From: Streptomyces polyasparticus | Lineage (GTDB): Bacteria > Actinomycetota > Actinomycetes > Streptomycetales > Streptomycetaceae | Direction of reading: 5' to 3' | DNA length: 64,000 nt | Assembly: GCF_014493765.1 (NCBI RefSeq) | Contig: NZ_JACTVJ010000023.1 | Location: forward strand, 1 to 64,000 | Shown: piece by piece, positions 59,586 through 64,000 of the stretch | Layout: each line of letters starts with the position of its first letter | How positions within the stretch are numbered: the stretch's first letter is position 1 | Translations under genes and position numbers: made by a program | Notes under the pieces: model-generated | Seen by the model: the letters and a program-made list of their open reading frames with translations, nothing else | The model's database searches: none | Told to the model about the DNA's origin: nothing

Positions 59586-61577
59586 TCACTTTCCGGGAGC
59601 GGCCGGAGGTTCCAGGGGCAGGCGCAGCTGGACCGGACGGGCCGTGCGGGTGCGTGCGGCAGGGATGGGGAGCGCGAGTTGGCGGCCGCGTGAGCCGGCC
59701 GCAGGGCGCGGCGCCGTCCTGGCAGGTGCGGAAACGAGGCGAGGGACGCGCGGGGCCGCCACCGGCAGGCGTAGCTGCGTGGCACGTCCGGGGCGGGCCG
59801 GTACGCGGGCCACCTTGATCGGCAGGGCGAGTTGCCGGTGGCGCCGGGCGGTCGCCGGATGGATCACCGAACGTGGACCAGACGGGATACGCGGTGGTGC
59901 AGTCGGCGCCCACGACGCGGAGCTGCGCCGCGCACGGGCCGCTGTGCCCGCCGAACTCCGAGCGTTTCCCACTGGGTTGGGTACTGCTGGCCCGTTGGAG
60001 GGTGAGCCGGGTGCGGCGCGGCGGCGGGTGGCAGCCGCAGCACCCCTCCGGATCATGGAACCGGCCACACCGCCGGGCAGCGGCAGTCGGCCGGCGAACC
60101 GTCGGATCACGCCACCCATTCCTGCGGGCGCGCCGGGACCGCGCAGGCCGCCCCCACCACCGCGCGGGCCTCCGCCACCCCCACCACCGGGACCGGAACG
60201 CAGGCCCGTACCACCCCGAGGCCCGCCCCCACCACGGCGGCGCAGGGAACCGGCACCAGGCAGGGCGCGGTTCATGAGGCGCCACATCGCCACCGACTGC
60301 AGCATTCGCAGCGGCCCCGGCAGTCGGGCGCTGAGCGGGCTGTTGCGGAAGACGCCTGCCAGACACCAGCCGGGAATCTTGAACAGCACCCAGAACAGGG
60401 CGACACCGGCGAGCATCGTGCCCAACTGGCTCGGCTTCGGAAACCCGAGCAGCGTCGCACCGGGGGCGAAGAACAGCTTCAGCGCGACGATGAACGTCAT
60501 CGACTGCGCGACCTGGATGGTCAGACAGCCGGCCAGGGCCCGCCACCACATCTTCGCCACACCCTCGGTGACGGGATGGGCGTGGCAGGCCAGCGCGAGC
60601 GGAGCGGCCACGGCGAGCAGCGCGATGATGGCGACGCGCACGATGTAGCCAATCAACACGGCCAGCACCAGCACGATCATGATGACGGCGATGATCAGCG
60701 CGTACAGCTTCAGCCCTGCGAGGCCGAACAGGGCGAACGGGACGACCCGTTCCACCAGACCCTGCCCCGCGTCCGACAGATCGGCGCCCATCACCGCGTG
60801 GGCGAGGGCGTTCGCCAGGCTGATCGCCTCACCCATCACGGTGAGCGACGTCGCAGAGGCGATCATCCCGAGCAGCAGGCGCGGCGCGATCTGCTTCAAC
60901 GCATAGCGGGACTGCACCGTCTCGTGCGCCATTACGGTGACACCGCCCGCGGTGATGAACAGGACGTAGATCCCTGCAGTGATCGCCATCGTTCCGTTCC
61001 ACAGGCGCCTGAGGTCGGCCTGCGCGGTGACATCTGGAGTGGCCAGCAGGGTGTCGGCGAGGAGTTCCCGGACCGGCTTCATCACCTGCTCGATGAGCGT
61101 TCCCAGGAACGCCGTGACGGCGCTGAGGATCATCCCGGGGATGTCGAAGAGGCCACCGAAGCCGAAGCCGCCTGTGTTGTCGCAGTCGCTGTCATCCCCG
61201 TCGGCCTCACAGGCGTGCGGCATCTCACCCGGCGCAGGCTCGGAGGGCCGTTGCGGACCCAACGATGGCGGCTCGGGAGTCGGTTCGGGACGCTCGGAGG
61301 GCGGGACGGGTTCGGGGTTGGGCGACGGGGAGGGCTCAGGCTCAGCCGCATCGTCGCCCGCAGCGGAAGGGGGCGCGGGGGTGGGAGCAGGCGGACCAGG
61401 TTCAGGATTGGGTTCCGGGTCCGGCGCCTTAGGTGCGGCGGGCATGGAGAACGCCGCCGATTCCACGGCGGTCGTGGTCGGGGTGGCGCGGGCATCGCAC
61501 AGCGGTACGAGGAGGATGAGGGCGGGGCCGGTCAGCAGCAGGGCGGCGCGCAGCAGCCGCTGGGCGCGGCGCATCAC
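59586..61577 (-). CDS. TrbL/VirB6-like T4SS channel protein
   Basis: 663 residues from GTG 61577. The signal-like N-terminus (LLRAALLLTGPALILLVPL) is followed by a long Pro/Glu-rich external segment (about 45-120) and a cysteine pair near CEADGDDSDC. Five to six membrane segments occur between about 145 and 400 (WNGTMAITAGIYVLFITAGG; YALIIAVIMIVLVLAVLIGY; VAIIALLAVAAPLALAC). A Gly/Arg/Pro-rich cytoplasmic tail completes it. This is typical of actinobacterial TrbL/VirB6 proteins, whose channel spans the membrane. It overlaps the pilin gene stop by four bases. Confidence 0.85.
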   Translation of the reverse strand: MMRRAQRLLRAALLLTGPALILLVPLCDARATPTTTAVESAAFSMPAAPKAPDPEPNPEPGPPAPTPAPPSAAGDDAAEPEPSPSPNPEPVPPSERPEPTPEPPSLGPQRPSEPAPGEMPHACEADGDDSDCDNTGGFGFGGLFDIPGMILSAVTAFLGTLIEQVMKPVRELLADTLLATPDVTAQADLRRLWNGTMAITAGIYVLFITAGGVTVMAHETVQSRYALKQIAPRLLLGMIASATSLTVMGEAISLANALAHAVMGADLSDAGQGLVERVVPFALFGLAGLKLYALIIAVIMIVLVLAVLIGYIVRVAIIALLAVAAPLALACHAHPVTEGVAKMWWRALAGCLTIQVAQSMTFIVALKLFFAPGATLLGFPKPSQLGTMLAGVALFWVLFKIPGWCLAGVFRNSPLSARLPGPLRMLQSVAMWRLMNRALPGAGSLRRRGGGGPRGGTGLRSGPGGGGGGGPRGGGGGLRGPGAPAGMGGVIRRFAGRLPLPGGVAGSMIRRGAAAATRRRAAPGSPSNGPAVPNPVGNARSSAGTAARARRSSASWAPTAPPRIPSGPRSVIHPATARRHRQLALPIKVARVPARPGRATQLRLPVAAPRVPRLVSAPARTAPRPAAGSRGRQLALPIPAARTRTARPVQLRLPLEPPAAPGK

Positions 61578-61969
61578 GGGGCGCCTTCGCCGACGATGCC
61601 TTGCAGCACGGTGACCAGGACCGGGGCGAGGATCGCCAGGCCGTAGCCGATGGCGGCGGCCTTCAACGCCCGCTTGGCCGACTCGACTTCACCGGGATCA
61701 CCGCCGGCCATCAGATAGCGCAGCCCACCGAAGGTGAGGAACAAGGTGGCCAAACCGGCCAGCAGGCCGACGATCCAGTTCCGCAGATTGGTGATCACGG
61801 TCGGGATGTCCGCCGCCGCCCAGGACCAGGGCGGATCCGCGAGCAACGACAGCGCCGTTGCAGTCCCCACGACCAGCACCCGTACCAGCGCGCGGAGCAA
61901 GCCGCGGGCATACCGGCGCACCGTCGGACGGGGGGTCCCGGCCTGCGGTCCAGGCAGTGACGAGCACAT
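61574..61969 (-). CDS. VirB2/TrbC-like T4SS pilin
   Basis: 131 residues from ATG 61969, preceded by GGAGG about eight bases upstream. The signal region RALVRVLVVGTATALSLLA is followed by two hydrophobic helices (NWIVGLLAGLATLFLTFGG; AAIGYGLAILAPVLVTVLQG) with the short polar loop GDPGEVESAKRALK between. This is the VirB2-type pilin hairpin. It is the first gene of the conjugation operon. Confidence 0.82.
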   Translation of the reverse strand: MCSSLPGPQAGTPRPTVRRYARGLLRALVRVLVVGTATALSLLADPPWSWAAADIPTVITNLRNWIVGLLAGLATLFLTFGGLRYLMAGGDPGEVESAKRALKAAAIGYGLAILAPVLVTVLQGIVGEGAP

Positions 61970-62327
61970 GCGAAACACCTCCAACGCAGTCGAAGGGAAG
62001 GGGAGACGGGGAAGTTGGCTGGCGCGGTGGCCACCGCGCCAGCGAGGTGGGAGGCCTTGGTCCTTCGGGGTGTGGGTGGGCCCGCAGCGGCGCACCACCT
62101 CCCTCGCGGAAGAGCGGCGTATGCCGGGTGCGGAAGCGGGGTTCGAGGTGTCAGCACGAAGCGCGTCACCCATGCCCCCGAAGGGACCAGCAGCCTGGAC
62201 GGATGCGAGGACGGACGGCAGGAGTCAGGAGGGACGGGTGGGAGGGAAGAGCACGGGCGGTACGTCAGATGCCGGAAGTGCCTTCACTCTCTTAAGGAGA
62301 AAAGCCCGGCGGATCGTGCCAGCTGCT
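61970..62327 (-). promoter_or_regulatory. Conjugation-operon promoter region with perfect 26-bp palindrome
   Basis: 358 non-coding bases lie between the upstream HTH gene and the pilin gene, both on the minus strand. GCTGGCGCGGTGG (62018-62030) is followed immediately by its exact complement (62031-62043). The palindrome sits about 49 bases upstream of the pilin start, suited to an operator or a leader hairpin. No clear -10/-35 pair was seen, and the rest contains GA-rich stretches only. Confidence 0.6.
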
Positions 62328-63122
62328 TCAGTCGGCACGTACCGTGAGCTCACCGGCCAACAGGGCCTTGACCAGGCGCTCTTCGGCCTCCGCGCGACTG
62401 CGGAACATCGCCCGCACGCTGATGCCCGCACGCCGCGCGCATTCGGCAGCGCTCAGCCGGTCCAGCCGGGTGCCGCCGATCAGCTCCAGCTCCCGTCCGG
62501 TGATGACCCCGGCCGCTTCGGCGCACTCAAGGACCGCGTACACCTGCGCCATCGACGTGCCCGGCAGCCCTGTCGGTACCGCGCCTTCGTCCAGCGGCTC
62601 CGTCGGGTTGCGCCGCTCACACAGCACGCCGTACGCCAGCCGGTGCGCGGCGCGGTCACCGGCGCGCACCAACCGCAGCCCGAATTCCGCCGCTTCCCCG
62701 TCCGGTTCGAGCGCTGCGAGCTGCTCGGCGACCGCGACCAGGACCGCTTGCTCCAGCTCGCACTGATCCAGTTCCGCCGGGCGCCGCATCCGGGCCAGAG
62801 CCCGTCGCAGTGCGGGCACCACCATCGCCACCGCCACCGTCCCCCACGGCTCCCCGTAAGCGGCACGGCGGCGAACGATCTCGGCCCACACTCGGGCCCG
62901 AGCCTCCTGAGGCGTGGACGGGTGCGCCATGCGCGCCCGCACCAGGTCCACGGGCCAGGCGACTGAACCCTCCTGCTCAGAGAGCAGCACCGCCGGCAGC
63001 GTGAGCGGACTGGACCCGCGGGTCAGGTTCAGCAGCGACACATCGACGCTGTCGAACGGGGAAGCCGATGACCGGGCCCGGGAGTTGTACGAAGTCGACG
63101 TGGACGTGAGATTGCGGCGCAT
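62328..63122 (-). CDS. HTH-type protein, candidate regulator of conjugation
   Basis: 264 residues from ATG 63122, chosen because AAGGAG lies about seven bases upstream. The sequence is mostly helical with no membrane segment. The C-terminal 60 residues (SAAECARRAGISVRAMFRSR) form a sigma-region-4-like helix-turn-helix, and a preceding helical domain is of unknown fold. It sits directly upstream of the T4SS operon and downstream of a phased GCCAC array, so it is a good candidate regulator. No close family is recalled. Confidence 0.65.
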   Translation of the reverse strand: MRRNLTSTSTSYNSRARSSASPFDSVDVSLLNLTRGSSPLTLPAVLLSEQEGSVAWPVDLVRARMAHPSTPQEARARVWAEIVRRRAAYGEPWGTVAVAMVVPALRRALARMRRPAELDQCELEQAVLVAVAEQLAALEPDGEAAEFGLRLVRAGDRAAHRLAYGVLCERRNPTEPLDEGAVPTGLPGTSMAQVYAVLECAEAAGVITGRELELIGGTRLDRLSAAECARRAGISVRAMFRSRAEAEERLVKALLAGELTVRAD

Positions 63123-63182
63123 GAGCGGCTCCTTGCCGACGAGCAGCGAATCGGGACGCCTCCCATCCCGCCAACCACCCCT

Positions 63183-63242
63183 GCCACCGCAGAGCCACCG
63201 GCCTGCCACGCCCCCGCCACAGGTGCGCCATGGCCCTGCCAC
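63183..63242. repeat. Six GCCAC pentamers phased at exactly 11 bp
   Basis: GCCAC starts at 63183, 63194, 63205, 63216 and 63238, and the fifth position (63227) is GCCAT. The interval is 11 bp every time, about one helical turn, with variable bases between. The array is in the 313-bp gap (63123-63435) between the HTH gene and the divergent partial gene, 61-120 bases upstream of the HTH gene start. It resembles an iteron or phased operator array. Nothing else is seen in the gap. Confidence 0.7.
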
Positions 63243-63435
63243 CACCCGCCCTTCGCATGGCAGAAACCGCATTGACCTGGGCGTCTTCTCCTGCCGCAGA
63301 GGAGAGGAAATTCCTCGAAGGAAACTCAGGAACCAGTCCTTGTCCGCTTCTGCGCGCACCTGGCGCGGGCCGACCGCTCCGGCTCCGCGATACTGACCAC
63401 GGCGGCAGGGGCACGTGAGAACCGAGGGGCGGCGG

Positions 63436-64000
63436 ATGTTCGGCAGGCACAAGCAGGATCCGGTGATCGATCCGGTGGGCTGGGATCTTGCTGGGCGTTT
63501 CGTCGTCAGCGACATCGTCCGGACCGCCGGGTTCCGCCGCCCGGTCCTCAAGGGACCCCTCTCGGTGCGGGTCCCCAAGTACATCGACGGAACCGCGTAC
63601 TTCGCTCCCGCCGTGCTCGTCGTGCGCCCAGACGACACCGTGCAGAAGTACGAGCTGCACGCGGCCATGGATGACCAACGACTGCTGGCCACGGTGACGC
63701 CGGACGGCGCGGGACGTTTCCTCGTCGCCGACGAACATGCCCGCACGGTGGGGACCGTCCACCGCACAGCACCTGCGCTGCGCACGGTGCAGCACTCGTG
63801 GTGGCTTCAACAGCCCGGCCATGCCGACATCGTGGCCCGCTACCACTGGGCCAAGGGCAACGGGAAAGACATCGCCCGACGCGGCAGGGAAACCGCCGGG
63901 TACGTCGCGGGAAGACTGGCCGAGAGTCTCCTCAACTCAGCATTGGGCGGCGAGGGTGGCGACCAGCCTGGGGGTCGCACCCCCAAGCCCGCGACCTGGA
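63436..64000 (+). CDS. Unknown protein, truncated by the window end
   Basis: A plus-strand frame open from ATG 63436 (in-frame GTG 63415 also possible) to the last base, 188 codons. It has strong Streptomyces codon bias. It begins MFGRHKQDPVIDPVGWDLAG, with beta-rich middle parts (AYFAPAVLVVRPDDTVQKYE; AGRFLVADEHARTVGTVHR), then a helical region (IARRGRETAGYVAGRLAES). GAGGGG lies six bases before the ATG. No family is recognised. It is divergent from the HTH gene and shares the region with the phased repeats, so the two may be jointly controlled. Confidence 0.6.
   Translation, partial: MFGRHKQDPVIDPVGWDLAGRFVVSDIVRTAGFRRPVLKGPLSVRVPKYIDGTAYFAPAVLVVRPDDTVQKYELHAAMDDQRLLATVTPDGAGRFLVADEHARTVGTVHRTAPALRTVQHSWWLQQPGHADIVARYHWAKGNGKDIARRGRETAGYVAGRLAESLLNSALGGEGGDQPGGRTPKPATW

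Overview
The window looks like actinobacterial, most likely Streptomyces, DNA. It is very GC-rich with strong third-position GC bias. GTG starts are common, TTA leucine codons are rare, and stops and starts often overlap as ATGA or GTGA. Several families seen here are typical of Streptomyces: DUF6177- and DUF6507-like proteins, ESX/WXG100 proteins, BTAD regulators, DUF2637 and replication-relaxation proteins. No rRNA, intact tRNA, transposase, integrase or CRISPR array was found. The conjugation operon at the right suggests a plasmid or an integrated conjugative element, but no replication initiator, relaxase or attachment site is visible to prove it.

Layout. 0-5.4 kb (minus): a type VII (ESX) substrate operon with two WXG100-like proteins, a DUF6507-like protein and a long polymorphic toxin ending in a PD-(D/E)XK-like nuclease domain, then an overlapping unknown gene and a DUF6177-like gene. 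5.6-16 kb: a restriction island with a minus-strand DUF6119/TIGR04141 protein. Opposite it are a fused HTH / degenerate methylase / S-like protein and a complete type I hsdM-hsdS-hsdR set, closed by a strong terminator. 16.2-18.8 kb: an HD protein, a Nudix-XRE pair and a HAD phosphatase.

18.9-29.9 kb: a coupled operon of sugar- and nucleotide-type enzymes. It has a three-domain fusion (ATPase fold + nucleotidyltransferase + kinase), glycosyltransferase, kinase, SDR, Gfo/Idh/MocA oxidoreductase, HAD-ADP-ribosylglycohydrolase fusion, HPr-kinase-like protein, Nudix, a third kinase, a tiny membrane protein and an RsbW-like ATPase. TTA codons in three of these genes point to bldA control. No product can be named.

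30-40.5 kb: a Tad/Flp pilus operon (secreted proteins, CpaB-like SAF protein, TadZ, TadA, TadB, TadC, Flp pilin, three TadE/G-type minor pilins) ending in a membrane-anchored LysM-BTAD regulator. 41-47.6 kb: a wHTH-AAA+ (MoxR-like) ATPase and a vWA protein carrying an HEXXH motif, followed by small accessory genes. 47.8-50.4 kb: a GIY-YIG protein and a lipoprotein. 50.5-64 kb (mostly minus): a two-wHTH regulator and a conjugative T4SS operon (pilin, TrbL/VirB6, PrgI/VirB3, VirB4, coupling-type ATPase, replication-relaxation protein, SLT-NlpC/P60 hydrolase, DUF2637 protein), an upstream HTH gene and a partial divergent gene.

The most unusual signals are the degenerate methylase upstream of hsdM, the multi-kinase cluster with TTA codons, the MoxR/vWA-HEXXH accessory cluster, and an array of GCCAC pentamers spaced exactly 11 bp apart at 63183-63242.
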